From the NCBI RefSeq assembly GCF_002159845.1, contig NZ_NFJK01000007.1:93501-157500 (forward strand): a stretch of DNA of 64,000 nucleotides, read 5' to 3'. Made by a program: the position numbers and the translations under genes. How positions within the stretch are numbered: position 1 is the stretch's first letter; each line of letters begins with the position of its first letter. The DNA is from Anaeromassilibacillus sp. An250. GTDB taxonomy: Bacteria; Bacillota; Clostridia; Oscillospirales; Acutalibacteraceae. This document shows positions 7,955 to 17,370 of this stretch, one piece after another. Below the pieces are notes generated by a model. It was not told where the DNA came from and searched no databases. It saw only the letters and a program-made list of their open reading frames with translations.

Positions 7955-10849
7955 ATGAAAGTCGGTTTAGACGTCGGCTCCACGACCATCAAATGCGTGG
8001 TTCTCGACGACCAGAACAACATTGTTTATAAGTCCTATGAACGCCATCTTTCACAGATTACGGAGAAGATGAGCGAGTTGCTCACCAAAGTGCGCGATGA
8101 GGTCATCCACGGCACGGACGCACAGATTACGGTTTCCGGTTCCGCTGGGATGGGCGTGGCGGAAACCTGTAACCTGCCCTTTATGCAGGAAGTCTACGCG
8201 ACGCGCATCGCCATCGGCAAATTGATCCCGGATGCGGACGTTATTATTGAGCTGGGCGGCGAGGACGCCAAGATCCTGTTTTTGTCCGGCGGCATGGAAG
8301 TCCGCATGAACGGCACATGCGCCGGTGGAACGGGGGCGTTCATCGATCAGATGGCGACCCTGCTGAACGTATCGCTCGATGAGATGAACGAGCTGGCGGC
8401 GGAGTATGAAAAAATTTATACCATCGCATCCCGGTGCGGCGTTTTCGCCAAATCGGACATCCAGCCGCTTTTGAACCAGGGCGCGCGGAAGAGCGATATA
8501 TCCGCCAGCATCTTTGCCGCTGTTGCCAACCAGACCATCGCCGGGCTTGCACAGGGACGGCAGATCAAGGGAAACGTGGTTTACCTTGGCGGACCGCTTA
8601 CGTTTCTTTCGGGGTTGCGCGATGCGTTTGACACGGCGTTAAAGGTGAAGGGGCTTTGCCCGGAGAATTCCCTTTATTATGTGGCGCTCGGCGCTGCATT
8701 CAGCAGTGCGACTTCCATTGACCTAGAAACAGCTTTAAAGAATATTGCTAATTACGGAACAAAAGCGGCGTTCCTCTCCATTGAGCCGCTGTTCAACAAC
8801 GAAGAGGAATATGAGGCTTTCCGTAAGCGTCACGAGGCGTGCAAAGCGCCGCGGGGCGATATCGCCTCCTATCAGGGGGAGGCCTATCTGGGCGTCGATG
8901 CGGGTTCCACCACCGTCAAAACCGTGTTGCTCGGCAAGGACGGGGAGATCCTCGATTCGATGTATCAGAGCAACTCCGGCAACCCGGTCCCGATCATCCG
9001 GGAATATTTGTTGGGGCTGTATCACGATCATCCCAATATTCAGATCCGCTCCTCCGCCGTCACCGGATACGGGGAAGAGCTCTTGAAAAACGCATTTGGA
9101 ATTGACTGGGGCATTGTGGAAACCGTCGCGCATTTTACGGCGGCCAAGCATTTCCTGCCGGATGTGGATTTTGTCATCGATATCGGCGGCCAGGATATGA
9201 AATGCTTCAAGATCCGCAAGGGCGCCATCGATAATATCTTTTTGAACGAGGCTTGTTCTTCTGGATGCGGGTCCTTTTTACAGACCTTTGCTAACACATT
9301 GGGATATAGCATCCAGGACTTTGCAAAGCTTGGGTTGTTTGCCAAGCATCCAGTCGATTTGGGTTCCCGCTGCACCGTATTTATGAACTCTTCGGTCAAA
9401 CAGGCGCAGAAGGACGGCGCGACAACCGAGGATATTTCCGCCGGCCTGTCGGTCAGCGTTGTAAAAAATGCCATTTATAAGGTCATCCGTGCTTCTTCCG
9501 CGGAGGAACTGGGGAAAAATATTGTTGTCCAGGGTGGCACGTTCCTGAACGACGCGGTCCTGCGCGTCTTTGAAAAGGAACTCGGCGTAAACGTCGTGCG
9601 CCCGGATATCTCCGGGCTGATGGGCGCCTATGGTGCGGCGCTCTATGCGATGAATAAGGCTGGCAAGGCCAGCACGTTGTTGTCTTTGGAAGAGCTGGAG
9701 AACTTTACGCACGAAGTCCGCGTGACCTCCTGCGGCTTGTGCAACAACCATTGCCGCCTGACCATCAACGTCTTTGGCGGAAACCGCCGGTTCATCGGCG
9801 GAAACCGCTGTGAAAAACCCGTAACAAAGCGTTCCAATCAGAGCGAACAGAACATGTATGCCTTTAAACTTGAAACGCTCCGTTCATATCTTCCGGTGGA
9901 GGGGCCGCGCGGCAAGCTGGGCTTTCCCATGGGATTGAATATGTACGAACTGCTGCCGTTCTGGTATACGTTCTTTACCAAGCTTGGGTTTGAGGTGGTT
10001 ACGTCCCCGCTCTCCTCGCGTGAATTGTATATCAAGGGACAGAGCACCATTCCAAGCGACACGGTCTGCTTCCCTGCAAAGCTCATGCATGGGCATGTGG
10101 ATGCGCTGATTGAGCAAGGCATCCAGAATATCTTCTATCCGTGTATGTCCTATAACTTTGACGAGAAGTTGGGGGACAATCACTACAACTGCCCGGTGGT
10201 GGCCTATTACCCGGAGGTCATTTCTGCGAATATGGCCAACCTCAGAGGATTGACGTTTATCCACGATTATGTCGGCATTCACCGCAAGCGCGACTTTCCC
10301 AAGAAAATGCACGCCATTTTAGCGCAGTATTTTGACGGCATTTCCCTGCCGGAGGTGAAGCAGGCCGCGAAAGACGCTTACGCCGAATACGACGCCTATA
10401 TGCAGAAGATCCGCGAGAAGGGCGACGAGATGATCGCGCAGGCCCGTGCGGAGGGGAAGCCGATTATCATTTTGAGTGGCCGCCCGTACCACCTCGATCC
10501 GGAAATCAACCACGGAATCGACAAGCTGATTACCAGCTTGGGCGCGGCTGTTATTTCGGAGGATGTCATCAGCGCCAAAGAAACGAAATTTTCAGTCGGC
10601 GTCTTGAACCAGTGGACGTATCATGCGCGCCTGTATGCAGCCGCTGAATATGTGGGCAGCCAGAAGGATATGAATCTGGTGCAGCTCGTCTCCTTTGGCT
10701 GCGGTGTGGACGCCATTACGACGGACGAGGTGCGCAGCATTTTGGAATCCCATAACAAAATCTATACACAGATCAAAATAGACGAAATTACGAACCTTGG
10801 CGCAGTCAAGATCCGCCTGCGCAGCCTGTTCGCCGCTCTGGAGGGCTGA
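7955..10849 (+). CDS. Acyl-CoA dehydratase activase-like protein (two ASKHA domains + DUF2229)
   Basis: A 964-residue protein of the BadF/BadG/HgdC activase superfamily. It contains two ASKHA ATPase modules in tandem, beginning VGLDVGSTTIK (about residue 3) and LGVDAGSTTVK (about 311), each with its own GGxDxK-type loop (ELGGEDAKI, DIGGQDMKC). The CSSGCGSF motif near 433 and a Cys pair of the type used to hold a 4Fe-4S cluster between subunits follow. A Cys-rich segment SCGLCNNHCRL lies at about 591-601, then the DUF2229 region. Known relatives hydrolyse ATP to push a low-potential electron into a partner Fe-S protein. The partner is probably the next gene, 23 bases downstream. In many Clostridia these parts are one polypeptide of about 1400 residues. 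Here they are split. The substrate is unknown. Confidence 0.9.
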   Translation: MKVGLDVGSTTIKCVVLDDQNNIVYKSYERHLSQITEKMSELLTKVRDEVIHGTDAQITVSGSAGMGVAETCNLPFMQEVYATRIAIGKLIPDADVIIELGGEDAKILFLSGGMEVRMNGTCAGGTGAFIDQMATLLNVSLDEMNELAAEYEKIYTIASRCGVFAKSDIQPLLNQGARKSDISASIFAAVANQTIAGLAQGRQIKGNVVYLGGPLTFLSGLRDAFDTALKVKGLCPENSLYYVALGAAFSSATSIDLETALKNIANYGTKAAFLSIEPLFNNEEEYEAFRKRHEACKAPRGDIASYQGEAYLGVDAGSTTVKTVLLGKDGEILDSMYQSNSGNPVPIIREYLLGLYHDHPNIQIRSSAVTGYGEELLKNAFGIDWGIVETVAHFTAAKHFLPDVDFVIDIGGQDMKCFKIRKGAIDNIFLNEACSSGCGSFLQTFANTLGYSIQDFAKLGLFAKHPVDLGSRCTVFMNSSVKQAQKDGATTEDISAGLSVSVVKNAIYKVIRASSAEELGKNIVVQGGTFLNDAVLRVFEKELGVNVVRPDISGLMGAYGAALYAMNKAGKASTLLSLEELENFTHEVRVTSCGLCNNHCRLTINVFGGNRRFIGGNRCEKPVTKRSNQSEQNMYAFKLETLRSYLPVEGPRGKLGFPMGLNMYELLPFWYTFFTKLGFEVVTSPLSSRELYIKGQSTIPSDTVCFPAKLMHGHVDALIEQGIQNIFYPCMSYNFDEKLGDNHYNCPVVAYYPEVISANMANLRGLTFIHDYVGIHRKRDFPKKMHAILAQYFDGISLPEVKQAAKDAYAEYDAYMQKIREKGDEMIAQARAEGKPIIILSGRPYHLDPEINHGIDKLITSLGAAVISEDVISAKETKFSVGVLNQWTYHARLYAAAEYVGSQKDMNLVQLVSFGCGVDAITTDEVRSILESHNKIYTQIKIDEITNLGAVKIRLRSLFAALEG

Positions 10850-10872
10850 GCCCCATCCGAAAGGAGAATACT

Positions 10873-12162
10873 ATGGCAGAATTGAAATTCGATAAAACGG
10901 GCCGTCTCCTGTTTACCAAGGAGATGAAAAAGGAATACACCATCTTATGCCCGATGATGTTGCCCATCCATTTTGAGCTGTTTGTGGACGTGTTCCGCAG
11001 CTATGGCTATAAAGCGGAGCTGTTGACTACAAGCGGGCCAAACATCGTGCAGGAAGGGCTCAAATATGTGCACAACGATACGTGCTATCCCGCCCTGCTG
11101 GTGATCGGCCAGTTCATTGATGCCCTCAAAAGCGGCAAATATGACCTGGACCGCACAGCGTTGATTATCACACAGACGGGCGGCGGTTGCCGTGCGAGCA
11201 ATTATATCCACTTGTTGCGCAAGGCACTGCATAAGGCGGGATTCGACCAGATTCCCGTCATCTCGCTGAATCTTTCCGGCCTGGAGCACAACCCCGGTTT
11301 TTCGATCACCTTACCGATGATCCGCAAGATGGTAGCGGCTGTCATCTACGGCGACGCACTGATGCTGCTGAATAACCAAGTAAAGCCCTATGAGGTTGAA
11401 CCCGGCGCCAGCAAGCGCATGGTCCAGAAGTGGACGGCCGAACTGTGCAAGCAGTTCCGTCACAGCGAGGGCATGGGCCTGAAAAAAGAAGAGGCGAACC
11501 TCCAACGCATCGTGAAGGATTTTGCCTCGATCCCGATCAAGAAGACGCCAAAGATCAAAGTGGGCATTGTGGGCGAAATTTATGTCAAATACGCGGCGTT
11601 CGCTAACAACCATTTGGAGGATTTCCTGGCGGAGCAGGGCTGCGAGGTCAACGTGCCTGGTTTGATGTCGTTTGTTCAGTTTAAAATTGACAATCGCCTT
11701 GAGGACATCAAGCTCTATGGGGGCAGCAAAGCGAAGTATGCGGTGGTGAATGTCCTGATGGAATATGCTACCAAAATGCAGGATGCTTTAATCCGGGCGG
11801 TTAAAACAGAGCCGAAGTTCTATGCGCCGGCATCTTATGAGCATATTAAGAGCCTTGTCAAAGGCGTCATTGGATATGGCGACAAGATGGGGGAGGGCTG
11901 GCTTCTCACGGCCGAGATGCTGGAGCTCACCGAAGCGGGATATGAAAACATTGTCTGCGCGCAGCCGTTTGGCTGCCTGCCGAATCATATCTGCGGCAAA
12001 GGGATGATCCATCGCCTCCGCGAAGTTGCCCCGAATTCGAATATTGTCCCGATCGACTACGACCCGAGCGCTACCCGCGTCAACCAAGAAAACCGCATTA
12101 AGTTGATGCTGGCGGTTGCCCGGGAAAAAATGGCCGCTGCCGGGGAAGGAAAATCCGAGTGA
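10873..12162 (+). CDS. 2-hydroxyacyl-CoA dehydratase D-component-like / DUF2229-associated protein
   Basis: A 429-residue partner of the preceding activase. Visible conserved features are the N-terminal LLFTKEMKKEYTILCPMM, HNDTCYPALLVIGQ near 75, TQTGGGCRASNY near 99, GYGDKMGEGW near 334 and the C-terminal CAQPFGCLPNHICGKG near 359. Several of these cysteines could hold an Fe-S cluster. This arrangement matches the C-terminal third of the large CoA-substrate-specific enzyme activases found in gut Clostridia. It starts with ATG 10873 after AAAGGAG and ends in a strong terminator, so the two genes form an operon. No CoA-transferase or acyl-CoA dehydrogenase is adjacent, so a role in amino-acid fermentation is not supported by context. 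A general low-potential reductase is equally likely. Confidence 0.82.
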   Translation: MAELKFDKTGRLLFTKEMKKEYTILCPMMLPIHFELFVDVFRSYGYKAELLTTSGPNIVQEGLKYVHNDTCYPALLVIGQFIDALKSGKYDLDRTALIITQTGGGCRASNYIHLLRKALHKAGFDQIPVISLNLSGLEHNPGFSITLPMIRKMVAAVIYGDALMLLNNQVKPYEVEPGASKRMVQKWTAELCKQFRHSEGMGLKKEEANLQRIVKDFASIPIKKTPKIKVGIVGEIYVKYAAFANNHLEDFLAEQGCEVNVPGLMSFVQFKIDNRLEDIKLYGGSKAKYAVVNVLMEYATKMQDALIRAVKTEPKFYAPASYEHIKSLVKGVIGYGDKMGEGWLLTAEMLELTEAGYENIVCAQPFGCLPNHICGKGMIHRLREVAPNSNIVPIDYDPSATRVNQENRIKLMLAVAREKMAAAGEGKSE

Positions 12163-12205
12163 CGGTTAGGCATATAGATCGTCCATCGTATCATAAAAAT
12201 AGCAG

Positions 12206-12241
12206 AAGGCACCAAACGAAAGACCGTTTGGTGCCTTTTTA
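12206..12241. terminator. Intrinsic terminator between the activase operon and gerAC
   Basis: A 13-bp perfect stem (AAGGCACCAAACG and complement) with T5 on the plus strand. It also has T-rich sequence on the minus strand, 70 bases after gerAC. Confidence 0.9.
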
Positions 12242-12308
12242 ACGTAGAATCGTTTTTCTATTTATTTGCTTGCCCCATAGGAAACAGGGATTCCAAGAGA
12301 GTGGCTTG

Positions 12309-13445
12309 TCATGCATTGACGTCGCTTTGCAGGCCCGTGATTTCCTGTCCTCCACGCCGAAGCTGTACTTCTACTTGTACGTCGTATTCCGCTTGGTCCA
12401 TCTCTTCCCTCCAGTTTGCCTCATGCTGTTTCCAGTACGCCGGCTGGGATTGATAGAGCCGGCGGCCAAAATTGAAAATGTCGCTGTGGTTGTCTTCGAT
12501 GCATATGGAGATGGCTTCCATGCAATTCTGCGTTAGCTGTTCCTCTAACAGTTCGCCGATTTTCTCATACATCTTGCTGTCCAGGGATTTTCCGCTTGGC
12601 ATATCCGCCGCGCCAATGGTAGCGCCGCATTCGACCTCAATGGAAAAGCGTGGTTTTTCCCCAATAATTTGCGGGGAAATCTTTGTAGAGGCTTCCTCTA
12701 ATTCCAATGTCACTTTTCCGATTTCCGGAGATTGGACGACTGCCGTCCCATTGTGGAGCTTTCCAGTGATCAACAAAAGCCCTCTTGTCTCCTGTGCGTC
12801 GAGGTCAGCCACCAGCTGATCGCCGGAAAAGACCGCCGTGCCACTGGATACGATCGATTCTCCATCCTGCATCACAATGGGAAGATAGGGGGAAGACCCT
12901 TCTCCGCGCAGCTGGTTGATCACATCCAACATCTCTGTCTGGACAGTCTCCCCATTATACTTTCCACCCTTGGCCAGCTCTTCGATATCGCGCGCCTGGA
13001 TATATTTTCCGTCCTCCTGCTCCGTGCTGAGGATGTCTTCGGCGGAGGAATCGGCCATGAGGACGTTCACAGTGGGATGGGATTCCGGATAGCGGATAAA
13101 AAAATCCATTACATTGCTAAGCCCCTTTTCGGCACAGCCGCGTCCCAGAACCAAAACCAGGCTATGGCTATAAAGCGGTTTCTTCCCGTTGGCGAGCGTG
13201 ATGGCATTCAGGGCGTCCATGGCGGAATCCCCTTCGCCGTTCATGAGGGACACGGTATTTTCCTCCTGATCGCTCACCTTTGTGACCTGCACGGTTGCCC
13301 GGTAGACGCCATCCTCGTAGTCTATGCCAATCCCCTGAATCAATAGCCGTTGGCTCAACTGCACCTGATAGCTGCATCCTTGCAGGGAAAGGCAGGAAAT
13401 GAGTGCAAATGCCACGGCAAGGCCTTGAATCACAACCTTTTTCAC
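12309..13445 (-). CDS. gerAC: Spore germination protein, GerAC family lipoprotein
   Basis: The C subunit of a Ger germinant receptor. At 378 residues it has the family length. It starts with a lipoprotein signal peptide (MKKVVIQGLAVAFALISC) ending in the lipobox LQGC, then the GerAC fold with early segment LLIQGIGIDYEDG and the central LITGKL stretch. It would be anchored on the outer face of the spore inner membrane. The start ATG overlaps the gerAB stop by 4 bases, and it is the last gene of a gerAA-gerAB-gerAC operon. It is expected to be made in the forespore (sigma-G), although I could not identify a sigma-G promoter confidently. The germinant cannot be predicted from sequence. Confidence 0.93.
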   Translation of the reverse strand: MKKVVIQGLAVAFALISCLSLQGCSYQVQLSQRLLIQGIGIDYEDGVYRATVQVTKVSDQEENTVSLMNGEGDSAMDALNAITLANGKKPLYSHSLVLVLGRGCAEKGLSNVMDFFIRYPESHPTVNVLMADSSAEDILSTEQEDGKYIQARDIEELAKGGKYNGETVQTEMLDVINQLRGEGSSPYLPIVMQDGESIVSSGTAVFSGDQLVADLDAQETRGLLLITGKLHNGTAVVQSPEIGKVTLELEEASTKISPQIIGEKPRFSIEVECGATIGAADMPSGKSLDSKMYEKIGELLEEQLTQNCMEAISICIEDNHSDIFNFGRRLYQSQPAYWKQHEANWREEMDQAEYDVQVEVQLRRGGQEITGLQSDVNA

Positions 13446-14560
13446 GCTGGTCCCTCCCCTTTTTGCGTTTTCTCAGGGACGCGCTTTTTCTTGCGAATCA
13501 GATCTACAATCAGCAGGACGAGCGGAATCCCCACAGCCGCCGTGATGGTGATTGTAAACAGGAGAGGAACGCCATAGAAGACCTTTTGCAGGGGCAAGGA
13601 ATACGTCACCGCTACGGCTAGGGCCGCCACCAACAAGGAGGCCACGGGCAAAGCAATACGGCTTGTCTTTTTGTTGGCGACTTTGCGCAGGCAGGTCATA
13701 AATAGATAGGCGTCGGTGGACATTTGGATAAAGAGCCCGGCGACCCAGATCGTAATAAAGACCACGTCGAGGCGTTCCAAAACGCCCGCATCCGCTAGCG
13801 AAGCAGCCGTATAGACAGGAAACAGTTGATTTTTCAGATAACTGCCGCCCACACCCACCATACCTAACAATAGGAAGATCATCAGGCAGTAAATGCCGGT
13901 ATTCCAGATGCAAAATTTGAGCTTCTTTTTTCCGCTGACCCGGGGGAGAAGCAGCGCCATAGTGGAAAATCCAGTGCTTCGTGCCAAGAAAAGGGCCGTG
14001 CCGGTGAAAAGCTGTTTGGGGCCATTGTAAAGAAATGGATCATAGTTGATCCACTGGATTTTTGGCAGAAGCGCCACGCCAATCCATACCATGCCGATGA
14101 GAATGATCGCCAGGGCAAATCCAGCGGTGCGGGCAATGGCCTCGATCCCCAGATAGGCGGCATAACAGACCACGGCGACAAAAGCCAATGCGACCAACCA
14201 GACGGGCATCAGTGGCTCCATGATGTTATTGAGGAAAATTTGGAAAAAGGAGAGGTAGTAGCTGTCAATCGCCATAAAATACAGTCCATAAAATACGGCG
14301 AGCAGGATGGCGCCGGGCTTTCCGACAAGACGCTCCCCGGTCTCTAGCACGTTTTCCTGTGGATTGCGGCGATGCAAAAAATAGAGCGGCAGAATTAAGA
14401 CAAAATTTAAGACCAATGCCAACAGTGCAGAGAGAATATTGTCCACCATATTTTCCCCGCCGCCCAACAGGGTGTTATGCGTGAGCATAATCACGCTTCG
14501 ATTGACAAATAGAATGGAAAAGAGCTGCCCTGCGCTGATACGATATTGCTTTTGCATCAT
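13442..14560 (-). CDS. gerAB: Spore germination protein, GerAB family (amino-acid-permease-like)
   Basis: The B subunit of the germinant receptor and the likely germinant-binding subunit. A 372-residue integral membrane protein with about ten hydrophobic segments of the APC-transporter type. The N-terminus QYRISAGQLFSILFVNRSVI is typical of the family, and the C-terminus is basic (RKKKRVPEKTQKG). Its start overlaps the gerAA stop by 4 bases and its stop overlaps the gerAC start by 4 bases, so the three genes are translationally coupled. Confidence 0.93.
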   Translation of the reverse strand: MMQKQYRISAGQLFSILFVNRSVIMLTHNTLLGGGENMVDNILSALLALVLNFVLILPLYFLHRRNPQENVLETGERLVGKPGAILLAVFYGLYFMAIDSYYLSFFQIFLNNIMEPLMPVWLVALAFVAVVCYAAYLGIEAIARTAGFALAIILIGMVWIGVALLPKIQWINYDPFLYNGPKQLFTGTALFLARSTGFSTMALLLPRVSGKKKLKFCIWNTGIYCLMIFLLLGMVGVGGSYLKNQLFPVYTAASLADAGVLERLDVVFITIWVAGLFIQMSTDAYLFMTCLRKVANKKTSRIALPVASLLVAALAVAVTYSLPLQKVFYGVPLLFTITITAAVGIPLVLLIVDLIRKKKRVPEKTQKGEGPA

Positions 14561-16032
14561 ACTTGCTTCCCTTTTTGATCTGGATTTTTGATTTCGGAGC
14601 CGGGCATATTTTGCACCATTTCAATATTCTTGGAGAGGATCTTCCAGCTTGCGCGCACGAGAACGTCGCGCATACTGTGAAGCTTAAACGGAGAGAGGGG
14701 AGCGCTGAAGGGGATCTGATAGACCATCTCGGCGCAGATATTGACCAGCATCACCATTAGACAGAGCGCCAGACCCCAGAATCCCAGTGTGCCGCCAACC
14801 ACAATAAAGATAAAGCGCATGATGGTGACTGGACCATATAGGGTGGGCGTTACATAGGAGGCGGTTGCGGTTAAGGCAATCACCATAAGCGTAGGCGCGC
14901 CGACTAACCCCGAGGATACGGCTGTTTCGCCGATTACCAGAGCGCCCACAATGCTGACAGCATTGCTCAGAGGCTGCGGGACGCGGAGTCCCGCCTCACG
15001 CATGATCTCATAGAGAAAATGGATCACAATGGCCTCCAGCATAACGGGAAACGGCGTTGTTGCCTCCGCTTGCGCAATTTTGAGCATCAGTTCCTCCGGG
15101 AGCAATTCCGGGTGGAAGGTCGTTGCGGAGACATAGAAGCCCGGCAGGAATACCGCTAGGAAGAAAGCGAAGAATTTGAGCCAGCGGGTAAAGGTGGCAT
15201 AAAATGGCCGGAATGCATAATCGTCAAAACTCTGAAAATTCTCGATAAAAAGGTGAGGAACAATCAAAACATTCGGAGTGCCGTCGATGATGATCGCAAC
15301 ACGGCCTTCGTTGATTTTTCCACACACAGTGTCCGGGCGTTCCGAGAGGCCGACCCCGCTAAATATGAAATGGCTATGTTTCCGGACAATCTGCGGGGAG
15401 ACATAACCAGCGGCCAAAACGGTGTTGAGCTGTAGATCCTTAATCCTCTTTTTTACCCGTGAAAGGACTTCTGGGGAAACGGTATCCCGCAGATAGCAGA
15501 CGCAAATATTTGTTTTGCTCTCCTTTCCCACAGTAAAGATTTCAAATTTTAGTTTTGGGGTGTGCATCCTTCTGCGGATCATGGACATGTTGATCAAAAA
15601 GGGTTCGACAAAGCCTTCCCGGGACCCACGCTGTGTCATCTCATTTTGGGGCTCGGAAATGCCGCGGAACGAGAACCCCTGCACGCTGAAGGCCATCATG
15701 CGGATGCAGCCGTCGATGGCGATGAGAGCAAACCCATTCATCAATTTTTGTATCGCCGCGTCGTATGTGTCCACTTCTGCCTGATCGACTGTGGCCAGTG
15801 TATTGTCTCGAATGTATTCAAATTTTTTGACAGGGTCCTGTTCCAGAATGGTCGCATGTAGGATGGGGTTCATGATGCCTTGTACAATCACCTGTTTATT
15901 GACCAAGCCCTCCAAGGTCAGCAAGGCGGCGTCCGTCCCTGTAATCTGAAATTTACGCACGATAAAGTCAGCGCTTCCATCAAACTGCTGATTGAAATAC
16001 GCCAGATTTTCTTTTAAAGATGCCGTCATCAT
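14557..16032 (-). CDS. gerAA: Spore germination protein, GerAA family
   Basis: The A subunit of the germinant receptor: a soluble N-terminal domain of about 290 residues, then about five membrane helices and a short cytosolic tail. The conserved TLLIPHLFIENFQS-like segment reads NVLIVPHLFIENFQSFDDY, followed by the membrane part with EAIVIHFLYEIMREAGLRVPQP. I chose ATG 16032 (MMTASLKENLAYF, 491 residues) because GAGGTGAT lies just upstream and GerA proteins usually begin near this ENL segment. An upstream TTG at 16152 would add 40 residues but has no ribosome site. It is first in the ger operon and divergent from the DUF421 gene. Confidence 0.92.
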   Translation of the reverse strand: MMTASLKENLAYFNQQFDGSADFIVRKFQITGTDAALLTLEGLVNKQVIVQGIMNPILHATILEQDPVKKFEYIRDNTLATVDQAEVDTYDAAIQKLMNGFALIAIDGCIRMMAFSVQGFSFRGISEPQNEMTQRGSREGFVEPFLINMSMIRRRMHTPKLKFEIFTVGKESKTNICVCYLRDTVSPEVLSRVKKRIKDLQLNTVLAAGYVSPQIVRKHSHFIFSGVGLSERPDTVCGKINEGRVAIIIDGTPNVLIVPHLFIENFQSFDDYAFRPFYATFTRWLKFFAFFLAVFLPGFYVSATTFHPELLPEELMLKIAQAEATTPFPVMLEAIVIHFLYEIMREAGLRVPQPLSNAVSIVGALVIGETAVSSGLVGAPTLMVIALTATASYVTPTLYGPVTIMRFIFIVVGGTLGFWGLALCLMVMLVNICAEMVYQIPFSAPLSPFKLHSMRDVLVRASWKILSKNIEMVQNMPGSEIKNPDQKGKQV

Positions 16033-16170
16033 CGCAATCACCTCATCGAGGTTAACTTTGCCAAATTCCGTTGGTTTTATGCATATCCCGTCCATTGTAA
16101 AACGTTTCGCATAATTCTGACGGCTTGGGTTCATACTGAAATAGGAAAACAAAACGATTTGGATGGTGAC

Positions 16171-16860
16171 ATGGCAATGACGATTTCTCTTATCCGTACC
16201 CTGCTGCTATACATAGTGATTATTGTAGCAGTCAGGCTCATGGGCAAGCGCCAGATCAGCGAATTACAGACCAGCGAGCTGGTGGTCACGCTCCTAATCT
16301 CTGACATTGCGGCGATCCCCATGCAGGATACGGGACAGCCGTTGGTGAGTGGGTTTATCCCGATCGCAGTCCTGGTGATGTGCGAGATTGTTGTCTCGGT
16401 TTTAATGCTCAAGATCCCGAAATTCCGCCGCGTGGTGTGCGGCCGCCCAATTGTTGTCATCAGCGATGGGAAGCTGATTCAATCTGAGATGAAGCGCCTG
16501 CGCATGTCTACGGAGGACTTGGGGGAACAATTGCGGCAACGGAATGTCTTCAGCCTGGATGACGTCGCTTATGCGATTATCGAGACGAACGGCAAGTTAA
16601 GCGTCATCAAAAAGCCGGATAAGGAAACCCCGACGGCCGGGATGATGGGGGTCGCTTTGCCGAATACGGGCATTGAAACGGTGGTCATCAGCGACGGTAT
16701 CCTTTCCGAATTTGCCATGAAGCTATGCAATAAAAGCCCGGAATGGATTCGTGGGATTTTGCATGCCAAAAATATCCGCCAGGAAGATGTGTTTATTATG
16801 ACCGCGAACACAAAGGGCGATTACAATATCATTCCAAAGGAAAGGGGGACGTCGTTGTGA
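16171..16860 (+). CDS. DUF421/YetF family membrane protein
   Basis: A 229-residue DUF421 protein with three N-terminal membrane helices (about 5-25, 33-55, 62-80) including the family signature RLMGKRQISELQTSELVVTL, then a cytosolic domain with RGRPIVVISDGK-like sequence (CGRPIVVISDGKL) and LRQRNVFSLDDVAYAIIETNG. I start it at ATG 16171. A TTG at 16159 is possible. Relatives (YetF, YkjA, the 2Duf proteins) sit in spore inner membranes in Bacillus. Placement head to head with gerAA and overlapping a DUF4363 gene supports a spore-envelope role, which is inference. It overlaps the next gene by 4 bases. Confidence 0.85.
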   Translation: MAMTISLIRTLLLYIVIIVAVRLMGKRQISELQTSELVVTLLISDIAAIPMQDTGQPLVSGFIPIAVLVMCEIVVSVLMLKIPKFRRVVCGRPIVVISDGKLIQSEMKRLRMSTEDLGEQLRQRNVFSLDDVAYAIIETNGKLSVIKKPDKETPTAGMMGVALPNTGIETVVISDGILSEFAMKLCNKSPEWIRGILHAKNIRQEDVFIMTANTKGDYNIIPKERGTSL

Positions 16861-17237
16861 AGCGGCTTTGGGCGGCAATGGCAATTCTGGTTGTAGTGAC
16901 TGGGTTGTGTTGGTGGGGTGTACACACCACCATCGAACTTTCCAATGAACTGAGCAGCACGCTGCAAGAAGCACGCAATGCTGCAGAGCAAGGAGATTTT
17001 GAGCGTGCTGCCGATTTAAGCAACCAAGCGGAGGAAAATTGGCGGAAATTCCATAAGACGCTGTCCACGTTTATTCAGCACACACGCTTGGAGGCGATTG
17101 ACCTCTCTCTTGCATCTCTCTCCCCGTTGATTGAACATGGGGCAGTTGATGAATTCAGCTCGGAATGTGCGCGCGCAGCCGCACAAATTGCCAGCTTGCA
17201 GGAGGCGGAGCTGCCCATCTTGGAGAATATCCTTTAG
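16857..17237 (+). CDS. DUF4363 family protein
   Basis: A 126-residue protein with a single N-terminal membrane anchor (about 4-22) and a helical domain outside the membrane. It matches the DUF4363 pattern: ELSNELSSTLQEARNAAEQGDFERA near 28-52, then ENWRKFHKTLSTFIQH near 63-78. The start is GTG 16857, behind AAAGGGGG and overlapping the DUF421 stop, which implies coupled translation. DUF421 and DUF4363 genes commonly travel together in Clostridia. The function is unknown. A strong terminator ends the pair. Confidence 0.8.
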   Translation: MKRLWAAMAILVVVTGLCWWGVHTTIELSNELSSTLQEARNAAEQGDFERAADLSNQAEENWRKFHKTLSTFIQHTRLEAIDLSLASLSPLIEHGAVDEFSSECARAAAQIASLQEAELPILENIL

Positions 17238-17260
17238 CCGCATGGATTTATTGCAACAGA

Positions 17261-17306
17261 AAAGGAGCTGTCTGGCTGTAAAAACGCAGCCGGATAGCTC
17301 CTTTTT
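17261..17306 (+). terminator. Intrinsic terminator of the DUF421-DUF4363 operon
   Basis: A long stem (AAAGGAGCT ... AGCTCCTTT with an inner GGCTG/CAGCC helix) followed by TTTTT. Confidence 0.85.
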
Positions 17307-17370
17307 ATGTTCCGCTTTATATTAAAAAATGAAAGAACGTGCGGGTACAACCAAAGGCCCAAATAGCCAT

